From JAUVKT01 sp036350795 (GTDB lineage: Bacteria > Bacteroidota > Bacteroidia > Bacteroidales > VadinHA17), in assembly GCA_036350795.1 (NCBI GenBank), contig JAZBNV010000101.1, positions 3,851 through 67,850 on the forward strand: 64,000 nucleotides of DNA, read 5' to 3'. The position numbers and the translations under genes were made by a program. The notes beneath the pieces were generated by a model. That model worked only from the letters and a program-made list of their open reading frames with translations. It did not search any database and was not told the DNA's origin. This document shows positions 17,855 through 26,240 of this stretch, piece by piece (position 1 is the first letter of the stretch; the number at the start of each line of letters is the position of its first letter).

Positions 17855-18049
17855 ATGAAAAAAGGAAAAGTAAAATGGTACGATGAAGTTAAAGGATATG
17901 GCTTTATCGAAACCGAAGAAGGTGATATCTTTGTACACCGTACAGGTTTGTCAGCTTCTTTAACACGACTTGAAGAAGGTCAGGAAGTAGAATTTGAAAC
18001 CCGTCAGGGTGACAAAGGTACTGTTGCATTTGATGTAACAGCAGGATAA
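17855..18049 (+). CDS. cold-shock domain protein (CspA family)
   Basis: A 64-residue cold-shock protein, the size of CspA-type RNA chaperones. The start at 17855 (MKKGKVKWYDEVKGYGFI) is chosen over an upstream in-frame ATG within the RRM gene, because this is the normal family start. RNP1 is KGYGFI and RNP2 is DIFVH; the ligand-binding aromatic residues are present. Such proteins bind single-stranded nucleic acids and melt mRNA structure in the cold or during stress. It is the second gene of the RRM pair and is followed by a strong terminator. Confidence 0.95.
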   Translation: MKKGKVKWYDEVKGYGFIETEEGDIFVHRTGLSASLTRLEEGQEVEFETRQGDKGTVAFDVTAG

Positions 18050-18086
18050 TTTTAGCTTACAGGAAATAGTTAAGATACATGTTTAG

Positions 18087-18124
18087 TTCCCCCGTCCAGG
18101 CTTGCCTGTTCGGGGGTTTTTATT
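18087..18124 (+). terminator. Rho-independent terminator after the cold-shock gene
   Basis: A stem of TCCCCCG paired with CGGGGG, internal loop tccaggcttgcctgtt (itself with a small cagg/cctg hairpin), then TTTTTATTTTTAG. The T-run reaches the stop codon of the convergent DUF4407 gene, and the reverse strand has only a weak T-run. Confidence 0.85.
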
Positions 18125-18125
18125 T

Positions 18126-19328
18126 TTAGTTTTCCTGGCGGGTGAGAATGTCTGATTTAACTTTTTCCCATAATTGATCAAAAGTCGCAATCTGCTCTTT
18201 TTCCCATTTTTTTACATTACCATTTATCCTGCTTATCCGTTGCTCCTTAATTTCTGAGAATAAGATCTCAAGGAGTTCCATATCAGCATCCCTGGCGAGC
18301 CTGTTATATTGTTGTTTCAGTTCATATTCATGTTTTCCGCCCGAAGCAGCTATCTCAATCTCCATTTCGTCACGAATTTTTACCCTGTCATCATACGATC
18401 CTGTCTGCAGGAACAATTTGCTAATTATTGGAATCAGTTCGAAAATTACAAGTATCATAAGTATAAGGTAATATCTTTTCTTAAGCGCTCCTGTACTGTC
18501 TTTCTCAAAAAGGCTCATCAATGCCTCAACCCTGATCAGGAAGCCTGAATTAAGATCTTTTTCCCTGAACCCTGCGAGCTGTTTATTAATAGTGCTATTA
18601 ATATCAGTTAAACGCGTGCTTAGAGAGTCGGATTCAGAAGTCCATGCCCCCAGGTTCTGATTATATTCAGATTTAGCCCTGTTTAAAGCAAGCTCCTTCC
18701 GGGCTGCAACACCTGCTATCCCATAGCGCATTGATCCGCCCGTTCCGTCAATCTCTGCAAGGAATTCCTTTTCGGCAACCTGAATTGCCTCTGATGCCCT
18801 GTTCTTTTCGTCTGCTATCTCTGACAGGCGTAAGCCGATATAAGCTTTATCAGCTATGTAAAGATCTTCAAGTTTTGATTGTTTTTCCCGTACTTTATCT
18901 TCCTGGAGGATAGCTATTTCCGTATCGATATCCTGGTTAAACATCCACAGTATCAGTGGCTGGGCAATAAAAGCTCCCAGGAATAATGCAAGTACCCCCC
19001 TGAGTGCTATGGCAATAAAGTTTTTCCTGTATTTGCTTATTGACGCTATCAGCATCCGGTCGATAGTAAGTATTCCAAAGCCAATAAAAAGTCCCAGGCT
19101 TATATAAACAAGAGGCGACCCGATAGTTGTTGACCAGAGATATATCCATGCTATACTTGCATATATCCATGTAAACATCACACCCAATCCAATTATTTTT
19201 GCCCTGTACCGGTCAGATTCACTGTGTTGTATCGATTCTGGTATCGCTGTTGAGAACCACCAGAGTATTTTTGAGCCCTGGTCCGGGTTCCTGTTTTTAC
19301 TTCTGCTAAGCTCGTTACTTATATTCAT
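18126..19328 (-). CDS. DUF4407 family membrane protein
   Basis: A 400-residue protein of the uncharacterised DUF4407 family. Three N-terminal transmembrane helices are at about residues 46-66 (IIGLGVMFTWIYASIAWIYLW), 73-97 and 103-128, then a long charged, coiled-coil-rich region (about 130-280) predicted to be cytoplasmic or periplasmic, a fourth helix (YYLILMILVIFELIPIISKLF, near 290), and another charged tail with basic residues (RISRINGNVKKWEKEQ). No catalytic motif is visible. It sits opposite the RRM/cold-shock operon. Confidence 0.82.
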   Translation of the reverse strand: MNISNELSRSKNRNPDQGSKILWWFSTAIPESIQHSESDRYRAKIIGLGVMFTWIYASIAWIYLWSTTIGSPLVYISLGLFIGFGILTIDRMLIASISKYRKNFIAIALRGVLALFLGAFIAQPLILWMFNQDIDTEIAILQEDKVREKQSKLEDLYIADKAYIGLRLSEIADEKNRASEAIQVAEKEFLAEIDGTGGSMRYGIAGVAARKELALNRAKSEYNQNLGAWTSESDSLSTRLTDINSTINKQLAGFREKDLNSGFLIRVEALMSLFEKDSTGALKKRYYLILMILVIFELIPIISKLFLQTGSYDDRVKIRDEMEIEIAASGGKHEYELKQQYNRLARDADMELLEILFSEIKEQRISRINGNVKKWEKEQIATFDQLWEKVKSDILTRQEN

Positions 19329-19613
19329 GGCATTACTTTGAATAAGGACATACTATTTATTCTATAGCTGCCTTTTTAATTGTTAAAAATTCCATTCTTT
19401 CTGAGAAAACGTTTTGTTAACTAAGAATTGTATACACTATTGTAATATTAACAAAGAGCTTGTGTGCGGGCTTTGAGAGCAACAGTCACCCCATGTTGTG
19501 ATGATCACAGGCAGTGGCTGTTTACTTGTAAATACCACTTGTGAAAAAAGTAAGCGGAAAAATTATGGTACCAGGGCAGGCTAACAGAGAAATATGCTCT
19601 CTTTTAATAGAGT
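19329..19613. other. intergenic region with a nested stem-loop
   Basis: A 285-nt gap between two minus-strand genes. It contains a nested hairpin at 19481-19522: outer arms AACAGTCAC and GTGGCTGTT (one G-T pair), inner arms TGTGA and TCACA around the loop TGA. No tRNA-like T-loop or ORF is visible. It could be a structured 3' region of the phospholyase mRNA or a small RNA. Confidence 0.35.
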
Positions 19614-21878
19614 TTAAGCAGAATATTGCTTTAGTATTGTATCAATATTATCAATCACCCTGTCCACGTTATCCTTGTTGAAGCAAAGTGGTGGTTTTGA
19701 TTTAATAACATTGTCATAAGGGCCGTCGGTTCCTGTCAAAATAAACTTTTCCTTCAGCCTGTTTTTTACCAGCTTTGCTAACTCCGTGCCCGGCGATCCA
19801 TCCTGCATTGTAAACTCGATGCCGATAAAGAGGCCTTCGCCTCTTACATCTCCAATTAGCGGGTATATTTTTTGCAGTTCTCTCAGGCTGTCAAGGTAGT
19901 AAGTACCTGTATGTATGGCATTTTCCTGGAGCTTCTCTTCTTCAATTACCCTGAGCACGGCACTGGCTGCCTCGCACGATACCGGGTTTCCTCCAAAGGA
20001 ACTGAAGAATTCCATTCCTGTGGCAAAGGCATCAGCAATTTCCCGGGTAGTCACTACTGCGCCTATTGGGTGTCCATTTCCCATAGGTTTTCCAAGGATT
20101 ACTAAATCGGGCACTATGCCGTGCATCTCGAAGCCCCAGAACCACCTTCCGAGTCTTCCGAATCCTACCTGTACTTCATCCGAAACTAACAGGGTTGGAG
20201 CATCTTTTAAGGCAGAACTCAGATCATTCAGGTAGCCCGGTGCCAGCGGAACCTGGCCGCCACAACCTGAGATTGGCTCAGCAATTAAAGCAGCCGGAAC
20301 AATACCTCCGGTCCTGAGTTTATCAATCTGCCCCAGGGCTTCCTGTACGTACATATCCTTATTAAGGTACCTGCCACGGTACAGATTTGGAAGAGAAAGG
20401 CGTGTAATGTCGCCCGGAATACCCATACCCCCTTTGCCGTCAAATTTATAGGAGCTTATTGAGATACCGGTTGTAGTATTACCATGGTAGCCATGCTCCA
20501 TAACAAGCAGTGAGCTCAGTCCTGTATAGTTCCTCGCCAGTCTTACCGCAAGGTCGGAGGCAGCACTGCCTGAATTGACATAAAAAATCCTGTTAAGCTT
20601 TGCAGGGAATTTGCCAAGCAGCTGTTCACTGTAATCAGCCAGCGAATCATAAAGATATCTTGTGTTAGTGTTTAATTTCCTTGCCTGTTTCTGGATTGCA
20701 TCTGAAACAGCAGGGTGGGAGTGACCTATGTGAGGGATATTATTATATGCATCGAGGTAGCTGTTCGACTGCATATCATACATATACTGGAACAGAGCGC
20801 TATGCATGTATATTGGTGACGAATAACTCAGCGATAAGGCCTTGCTGATAAACATGTTTCTGCGGTCTATTGCCCTGTTGGTATCAATTTTTTCTTCTTC
20901 TGCCCCTTTTCCACAGGCCTTTAGCAGTGCCATGATAAAAGCGGGTATTCCTGTTTTGGGCCAATCTTTAAGAAGTCGTGAAGCTGCATCCTCGCTGATA
21001 AGAGTATAGGCTTCTGCAGATCCCAGCGCTTTTTTCTCTGCTGAATTACATACAGAGATGCCCAGCCGGCAGGCAATAAGGGTTGGCAGCAAACGAAGTT
21101 CATCGGTCGATAATTCAAGCTTTGAATTGAAGCCCCGAATAAAGGTAAGAACGTCGCTGAATGGCTTATCTGAATTCAGCATTACATAGCACGCTGCAAT
21201 GGCAACTTCGCAAATAATATATGATTCCGACATATCCCCAAAGTCGATTAAACCGGTGATATGTTTTCCGTTAATAAGGATATTATCGCCGTTAAGGTCA
21301 CCATGTATAAGTGATCTTCTCTGTTTTCTCAATAGCGGTAATATATCGAAGCTGAAATTTTGAAAGAAATACCTTACTGTTTTTCTTACAACAGGATCAG
21401 AAATATATTCAGTCTTTTCAAAGTTTGTATCTGTATACTGCAAATCCCAGAATAACTCCCTTGATTTATAGATATAGCTTTTTATTCCTGCCAATGCAGA
21501 CTGAAGACCTGCAACATGCTCCCCGAGCTCGTAGCGTAAATCACTGTTTATTTCAGCATCCGACATAAAAATACCTTCGATATATGAAGTAAGCCTGTAA
21601 TATTGGCTGTTGCCCGGGCTGAACAACTTATTATTTTTATCAGGGATTGTCCGGGGAACTTCAAATGGAAGCTTATCCCTGATTTTATCTAGAACCAGTA
21701 CTTCTTCCTTTGCCAGCTCAAGTTCTTCGCTGTCGGTATAAATCCTCAGGACATATCTTTTCCCATCTGAACCAGAAACGGAGAATTTTTTTGTGCTGTA
21801 GTTTATATCCCCAACCAGTTCGTTTACTTCCTTTACTTTTAAGCCGTATTCATCATTAAGAATTGCTTTAATGTCCAT
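19614..21878 (-). CDS. fused sugar/amine kinase (APH-like) and class III aminotransferase-fold phospholyase (HYKK/ETNPPL-like)
   Basis: A 754-residue fusion. Residues 1-320 are an APH/choline-kinase-like domain with HGDLNGDN at 192-199 (Asp194 catalytic base) and the metal motif IDFGD at 211-215. Residues 345-754 are a fold-type I PLP enzyme of the AGXT2L group: SDEVQ (Asp567 holds the pyridine nitrogen) and Lys597 in GKPMGNGHP, the internal aldimine residue. In animals, hydroxylysine kinase and 5-phosphohydroxylysine phospholyase (or ethanolamine-phosphate phospholyase) are separate proteins of these two families. The fusion suggests one polypeptide phosphorylates an amino alcohol and then removes phosphate and ammonia to give an aldehyde. 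Hydroxylysine, ethanolamine and related compounds are candidate substrates; the choice is unknown. It is 30 nt downstream of hutH. Confidence 0.86.
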   Translation of the reverse strand: MDIKAILNDEYGLKVKEVNELVGDINYSTKKFSVSGSDGKRYVLRIYTDSEELELAKEEVLVLDKIRDKLPFEVPRTIPDKNNKLFSPGNSQYYRLTSYIEGIFMSDAEINSDLRYELGEHVAGLQSALAGIKSYIYKSRELFWDLQYTDTNFEKTEYISDPVVRKTVRYFFQNFSFDILPLLRKQRRSLIHGDLNGDNILINGKHITGLIDFGDMSESYIICEVAIAACYVMLNSDKPFSDVLTFIRGFNSKLELSTDELRLLPTLIACRLGISVCNSAEKKALGSAEAYTLISEDAASRLLKDWPKTGIPAFIMALLKACGKGAEEEKIDTNRAIDRRNMFISKALSLSYSSPIYMHSALFQYMYDMQSNSYLDAYNNIPHIGHSHPAVSDAIQKQARKLNTNTRYLYDSLADYSEQLLGKFPAKLNRIFYVNSGSAASDLAVRLARNYTGLSSLLVMEHGYHGNTTTGISISSYKFDGKGGMGIPGDITRLSLPNLYRGRYLNKDMYVQEALGQIDKLRTGGIVPAALIAEPISGCGGQVPLAPGYLNDLSSALKDAPTLLVSDEVQVGFGRLGRWFWGFEMHGIVPDLVILGKPMGNGHPIGAVVTTREIADAFATGMEFFSSFGGNPVSCEAASAVLRVIEEEKLQENAIHTGTYYLDSLRELQKIYPLIGDVRGEGLFIGIEFTMQDGSPGTELAKLVKNRLKEKFILTGTDGPYDNVIKSKPPLCFNKDNVDRVIDNIDTILKQYSA

Positions 21879-21908
21879 AGGCCGGAGCTTATTTTTATTT
21901 TTCTCAAT

Positions 21909-23489
21909 CTAGAACTTTTCAAATATCTCAAAATAATCGCTTCTGCAAAGGTCTTGCACCGGATCTCCTGAATTCATCACAAGCCAGGTCAGCTTCCCGC
22001 TTTTAATAATACTGATAGCCTTTTCAATTTCGTCGGCAAGGATAATATCTTTCTCAATATGCCGGATTGTTTCCCTTATGTGCTCGTGTACAAGTTTCAT
22101 CAGCCTGCTTGACTGCAGTGGCCTGTGATAGTCGAGTGCCTGGGCGGCACAAAGTAGCTCTATCCCAAGGATTCTTTCGCAGTTATCTACTACCCGCAGT
22201 GTCTTTCTTGCACTTATTGACCCCATGCTTACATGGTCTTCCTGTCCCAGCGAGGTTGATATACTGTCAGCACTTGCAGGGAAACACAGGCTTTTATTTT
22301 CGCTTGCCAGTGCGGCCGAGGTGTATTGAACAATCATAAAGCCCGAATTAATACCGGTATTCTTCATCAGCAGTTTCGGGACTCCCGGAGTATCGCCTTC
22401 GAGCGAAAGATATATCCTGCGATCCGAGATATTTCCAATTTCAGAAGCTGCAAGGCAGGCATAGTCAAGGGGAAGAGCGATTGGCTGCCCGTGGAAATTG
22501 CCACCGCTGATGGTATGCTCCTCGCTGAAGATAACGGGATTATCTGTTACCGAGTTAATTTCAGTCTCAATAGTTTCTTTAAGGTGCAACCATGCATTTC
22601 TTGATGCTCCGTGTACCTGCGGCATACACCTGAGCGAGTAGGGATCCTGTACCCTGGTACAATTGGTATGAGATGCAACCACCTCTGAATCCTTAAGGAA
22701 CTCCCTTATAGTGTTGGCAACATGGATACTGCCTCTGTGTGGCCGCAGCTTATGTAACTCAGGCGAGAAGGGTTTAACCGAACCCAGCAGACCTTCCACC
22801 ATCATTGCCCCAACTATATCTGCATTTAGTTGCAGGTTATGCATTTTTTCTATTATTACAACAGCGTATGAAGCCATAAACTGGGTTCCGTTAATAAGTG
22901 CCAGGCCTTCCTTGGGTCCCAGTTCAATAGCCTTCAGTCCTTCTCCGGACAGCATCTCTGCCGAATCCGTCAGCCTTCCATGGTAGTATACCTTTCCATA
23001 TCCTATCAGGGGAAGGAAAAGGTGGGCGAGGGGAGCAAGATCTCCTGAGGCTCCTACCGAGCCCAGTTCGGGCACACAGGGGATAATATTATTATCTATA
23101 TGCCAGTTGATTCTTTCCAGTGTTTCGGGCCTGATACCAGAATAAGCTTTTGCCAGGGCATGCATTTTCAGAATCATCATTAGTTTTGCGATCTCAGGAG
23201 AAACAGCTTCTCCTGTACCTACGCTGTGGCTCTTAAGAATATTTTCCTGCAAAACCCTGGTCTCGTCTTTCGAAATCATAGTGGTGCAAAGAGGACCAAA
23301 GCCGGTGTTAATACCATAAACAGCCTTATTCCCCTTAGCAATATTTGCCACTATCTCTGCGCTTTTCCTTATTGCTATCTTTCTTTCTTCGCTTATTCTG
23401 CCTTTTAGCTCCGATCTCGCTATTGCAAGTGCCTTTCCTGCAGTAAGGTATTCTTCACCATACCTGAATATTTTATTGCTCTCTGTCAT
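21909..23489 (-). CDS. hutH: histidine ammonia-lyase
   Basis: A 526-residue member of the MIO-dependent ammonia-lyase family. The Ala147-Ser148-Gly149 triad (GSVGASGDLAPLAH) that cyclises into the electrophilic MIO group is intact, as is Tyr58 in YGINTGFGPL. The KSHSVGTG segment carries the His typical of histidine (and tyrosine) ammonia-lyases rather than the Phe of phenylalanine enzymes. It converts L-histidine to urocanate and ammonia, the first step of histidine degradation. The length fits the family (about 500-530). No hutU, hutI or hutG is adjacent. The kinase/phospholyase follows by 30 nt and probably forms a two-gene operon with it. Confidence 0.9.
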   Translation of the reverse strand: MTESNKIFRYGEEYLTAGKALAIARSELKGRISEERKIAIRKSAEIVANIAKGNKAVYGINTGFGPLCTTMISKDETRVLQENILKSHSVGTGEAVSPEIAKLMMILKMHALAKAYSGIRPETLERINWHIDNNIIPCVPELGSVGASGDLAPLAHLFLPLIGYGKVYYHGRLTDSAEMLSGEGLKAIELGPKEGLALINGTQFMASYAVVIIEKMHNLQLNADIVGAMMVEGLLGSVKPFSPELHKLRPHRGSIHVANTIREFLKDSEVVASHTNCTRVQDPYSLRCMPQVHGASRNAWLHLKETIETEINSVTDNPVIFSEEHTISGGNFHGQPIALPLDYACLAASEIGNISDRRIYLSLEGDTPGVPKLLMKNTGINSGFMIVQYTSAALASENKSLCFPASADSISTSLGQEDHVSMGSISARKTLRVVDNCERILGIELLCAAQALDYHRPLQSSRLMKLVHEHIRETIRHIEKDIILADEIEKAISIIKSGKLTWLVMNSGDPVQDLCRSDYFEIFEKF

Positions 23490-23493
23490 CCTG

Positions 23494-23515
23494 TATAAAT
23501 TTGTACAAATTTATA
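23494..23515. promoter_or_regulatory. perfect 22-bp palindrome, candidate operator of hutH
   Basis: The half-site is TATAAATTTGT, followed immediately by its exact reverse complement. It lies 4 nt upstream of the hutH ATG. It contains a -7 box TAAATTTG on the gene strand (complement of 23506-23513), so a bound protein would block transcription of hutH and the phospholyase. Confidence 0.6.
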
Positions 23516-23550
23516 TGCTTTTATGCCCATTTAAATAGACTTATATCATG

Positions 23551-24963
23551 CTATTCTTCTGTTTCGATTTTTAATACCCAGGCATCCTGGCATGGTAAAT
23601 CGTTATAGTTTAGTTGCGGAACCCGGATTACCAGTGAATTTATATCTCTTTCGAATTCTACCTTAGTATCAGAGCCCAGGAATGAAACAGATTTTACAGC
23701 TAAAAGATGTTCTGCATTTATTTCAATAGTATCATCGGGCCATTTAGTGAATATCAGGTACAAATAGTTTTCTTTTTTAGTGAAATAGATGCCGCTTTCG
23801 CTATCCGCTTTGATATTGCTCCTGCGTGTTCCGTAAATAGCTTCGCCATTAACACCAAGCCAGCTGCCTATATCTTTCAGGCGCTGCTGTTGTATTACCG
23901 GTATTCTTCCGTCAGAGGTGGGACCAACATTCAGCAGAAGGTTTCCTCCACGGCTGACAATGTCAATCAGCTCGTGGATGAGCTCTTTCGAGCTACTGTA
24001 ATCGTCAAGATTCTCGGCCCTGTTATAGCCATACGACCCCCCAATTCCCCTGCTTTCTTCCCAGGGATGCTGCTGGTCAATATCTGCGTCCTGGTATTCG
24101 CTCGAGAAATAATCCCCGTGTTTCCCGGGCATTCCTTTTGCAAAGCGATCATTTACAACAATTTCATCTTTCACAGGCGATTCATTATAGAGCCAGGAAA
24201 GAAAAAGCCTTGATTTCCAGTATTCATCATCATAATCCCATTCTCCGCCATCAGCAAAAAGGAGCGAGGGTTTATAATTAGTAACCAGTTCTTTTAATTG
24301 CGGGATAAGGTGTCTGTCAACATATTCCTCATCCGGGATTTTATACTTTTCAATATGGTCAGCGGGAAGGAAATACCCCGATTCAGTTCTGCCTGTTTTA
24401 GTGCTTTCCCATTCAATAATAGAATAATAGAGCCCCATTTTCATTCCCTGTGCCCTTACAGCATTAGTGAGTTCTCCCACAATATCCCTGTGAGGCCCAA
24501 CCGTCATTGAATTCCAGTCTTTTTTATAGGGGCTCTTAGTAGGCCAGAGGCAGTAACCATCGTGATGCTTTGAGCTTAGTACAACATATTTTGCACCCGA
24601 TGCTTTAAATATTTCAGCCCAGAGCCCCGGATCCCAGAGTTCGGCCCTGAACATTGGCCCGAACTGCCTGTATTCAAAATCAGGACCGTAGTTGCTGTCA
24701 TGAAACTCTTTTCCACCGCTTGCTTCATTTTTATATACCCTTGCATAGTACCATTCGGCATAAGAGGCATATAAGCCCGTTTCAAGAGGTCTGTATGCCG
24801 GTACCGAATAAACACCCCAGTGGATAAAAATTCCAAACCTGGCATCCTGGAACCATTCAGGTATGGGCCGGGAATCGAGTGATTCCCACTCCGGACTGTA
24901 TTTCTGAGACATAAGTGGGGATGCCAGCATCAGTATTATAAGAGGTAGCAATATTTTTTTCAT
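23551..24963 (-). CDS. secreted GH29 alpha-L-fucosidase
   Basis: A 470-residue glycoside hydrolase family 29 enzyme with a signal peptide (MKKILLPLIILMLASPLMSQ). The family signatures are DARFGIFIHWGVYSVPAY near the N terminus, the substrate-binding His pair in SKHHDGYCLW (His133, His134) and the nucleophile Asp238 in LLFADGGEWDYD. A C-terminal beta-domain (about 370-470) carries the usual GH29 tail. It releases terminal alpha-L-fucose from glycans such as N-glycans or fucosylated host and algal sugars. It is 22 nt from the PrsW gene upstream, which may indicate a common transcript. Two other sugar-acting genes (GH92 and the CBM9-like protein) are in the window but separate. Confidence 0.93.
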   Translation of the reverse strand: MKKILLPLIILMLASPLMSQKYSPEWESLDSRPIPEWFQDARFGIFIHWGVYSVPAYRPLETGLYASYAEWYYARVYKNEASGGKEFHDSNYGPDFEYRQFGPMFRAELWDPGLWAEIFKASGAKYVVLSSKHHDGYCLWPTKSPYKKDWNSMTVGPHRDIVGELTNAVRAQGMKMGLYYSIIEWESTKTGRTESGYFLPADHIEKYKIPDEEYVDRHLIPQLKELVTNYKPSLLFADGGEWDYDDEYWKSRLFLSWLYNESPVKDEIVVNDRFAKGMPGKHGDYFSSEYQDADIDQQHPWEESRGIGGSYGYNRAENLDDYSSSKELIHELIDIVSRGGNLLLNVGPTSDGRIPVIQQQRLKDIGSWLGVNGEAIYGTRRSNIKADSESGIYFTKKENYLYLIFTKWPDDTIEINAEHLLAVKSVSFLGSDTKVEFERDINSLVIRVPQLNYNDLPCQDAWVLKIETEE

Positions 24964-24985
24964 ATATCCTGAAGAGGTTTAAAAA

Positions 24986-26074
24986 TTACATTGTATCCTG
25001 GTTAAACAGGTGTCTTAGACCCAGGTATTTGAGGAGTATGCCCAAAAGCGGAATGCTGAATACATAGGCCTGGTCCATATGGTTGTGAGTATTTATCCAT
25101 ATCCTGAGCGAATCTTTCCGGGTGGCTATAATCTTCTTATCAGTATCGAAAAGTATATTTGATCCCGGGACCATTTCAATGATTCCTCTTCCCGAAAATT
25201 CAGAATTAAGAAACCTGCCGTATCGTTTTGAGTTAATTAAAGGCCTGAAATAATTGTTTATTCTCAGCCAGTTCTTAAAGTCAAAGTTCAGACTTTTGCA
25301 ACTATCACATTCATATGCCCTGATTTTGTTGAAACGCAGAGGTGTAATCTCTTTTGTCCGCTCACAGTTTACACAATAAAGTTGTTCCTTCTCTGCAGAT
25401 TTTTCGAAGAAGTCTTCGTTCACCACCGGCTTAAACCTGGAGAAACTCATTACCGTCCTGAACAGGAAAACATGTGCTACAATAATTAATATAAACAGAT
25501 AGTGAAACAGTTCGTTAAGCCTTGCCTCGAAGAGCACGGCATCGTACAGCCCGTGTGCTAGAGCGGCCAGAATAAAGGATAGTATTATTCCGATAAAGTT
25601 CCTTCTTCTTTTAAAATGGATAAAAAGAGCAATGCCCATATAGCCTGCAAAAGACACATGTCCGGCCACCGCAAAAACCGATCTTTGAAGGAGAAGGCTG
25701 ACAGGAACCTGGGAACCAAGGGCATAAAATACGTTTTCTATGCATGCAAAACCCAATGCGACCGCCGAAATATATACCAATCCGTCAACAATCTCATTTA
25801 TTGATTTTCTGAATAGCAGGAATATTATCAGAAATCCGGCCATTTTCGAGAGCTCCTCAATAGTGCCAACCTTCAGGATTGCATCCCGGAAAGTCTCCTC
25901 AACCACAACACCTGAATACAGTACCGTTGTAATAAGTACTGATAATATTCCGCCTGCTATAAATGCAATAATCAGCTTAACAAGTGATTCCTTCTCGTAC
26001 CTGTCGAACAATCTGATAAAAACTAAATATGTTATTCCAATTAGAAATGAGAGGGATATAACAAGTATTACCAT
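24986..26074 (-). CDS. PrsW-like intramembrane metalloprotease with zinc ribbon
   Basis: A 362-residue membrane protein with about eight helices in residues 1-210. The three PrsW signatures are present: EELSK (Glu74-Lys78), F-A-C-I-E-N (Phe109-Glu113) and H-G-L-Y-D (His174-Asp178). In Bacillus, PrsW cleaves an anti-sigma factor; this family belongs to the CPBP-type intramembrane proteases. A soluble tail (about 220-345) carries a CxxC-x18-CxxC zinc-ribbon (Cys234, 237, 256, 259), followed by a further hydrophobic segment (VFSIPLLGILLKYLGL). No anti-sigma gene is adjacent, so the substrate is unknown. It may be co-transcribed with the GH29 gene 22 nt downstream. Confidence 0.85.
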   Translation of the reverse strand: MVILVISLSFLIGITYLVFIRLFDRYEKESLVKLIIAFIAGGILSVLITTVLYSGVVVEETFRDAILKVGTIEELSKMAGFLIIFLLFRKSINEIVDGLVYISAVALGFACIENVFYALGSQVPVSLLLQRSVFAVAGHVSFAGYMGIALFIHFKRRRNFIGIILSFILAALAHGLYDAVLFEARLNELFHYLFILIIVAHVFLFRTVMSFSRFKPVVNEDFFEKSAEKEQLYCVNCERTKEITPLRFNKIRAYECDSCKSLNFDFKNWLRINNYFRPLINSKRYGRFLNSEFSGRGIIEMVPGSNILFDTDKKIIATRKDSLRIWINTHNHMDQAYVFSIPLLGILLKYLGLRHLFNQDTM

Positions 26075-26132
26075 TTTCTGTTTTTGAAGTTACCAGCTTT
26101 TAAAAATAGTAAAAAGGAATGAGGAACACCTC

Positions 26133-26164
26133 AAAAAAAAGATGCTGACCCGGAGGTCAACATC
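26133..26164 (-). terminator. Rho-independent terminator after the M56 sensor-protease gene
   Basis: On the minus strand, GATGTTGACC pairs with GGTCAGCATC (one G-U pair) around a four-nt loop, followed by eight T. The reverse strand also has an A-run before and T-poor tail, so it mainly serves the minus strand. Confidence 0.8.
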
Positions 26165-26240
26165 AAAAAAAGTGTAGTTATGAATGTCCCTTAGTGCTCC
26201 TTCAGGGGCAGGCGAGGACTATGGTCAGGTACCATATATT

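Noticed and set aside
19329..19613. tRNA or known riboswitch in the nested-hairpin region
   Set aside because: No clover-leaf pattern, no T-loop sequence and no recognisable riboswitch core; only a two-level hairpin is visible.
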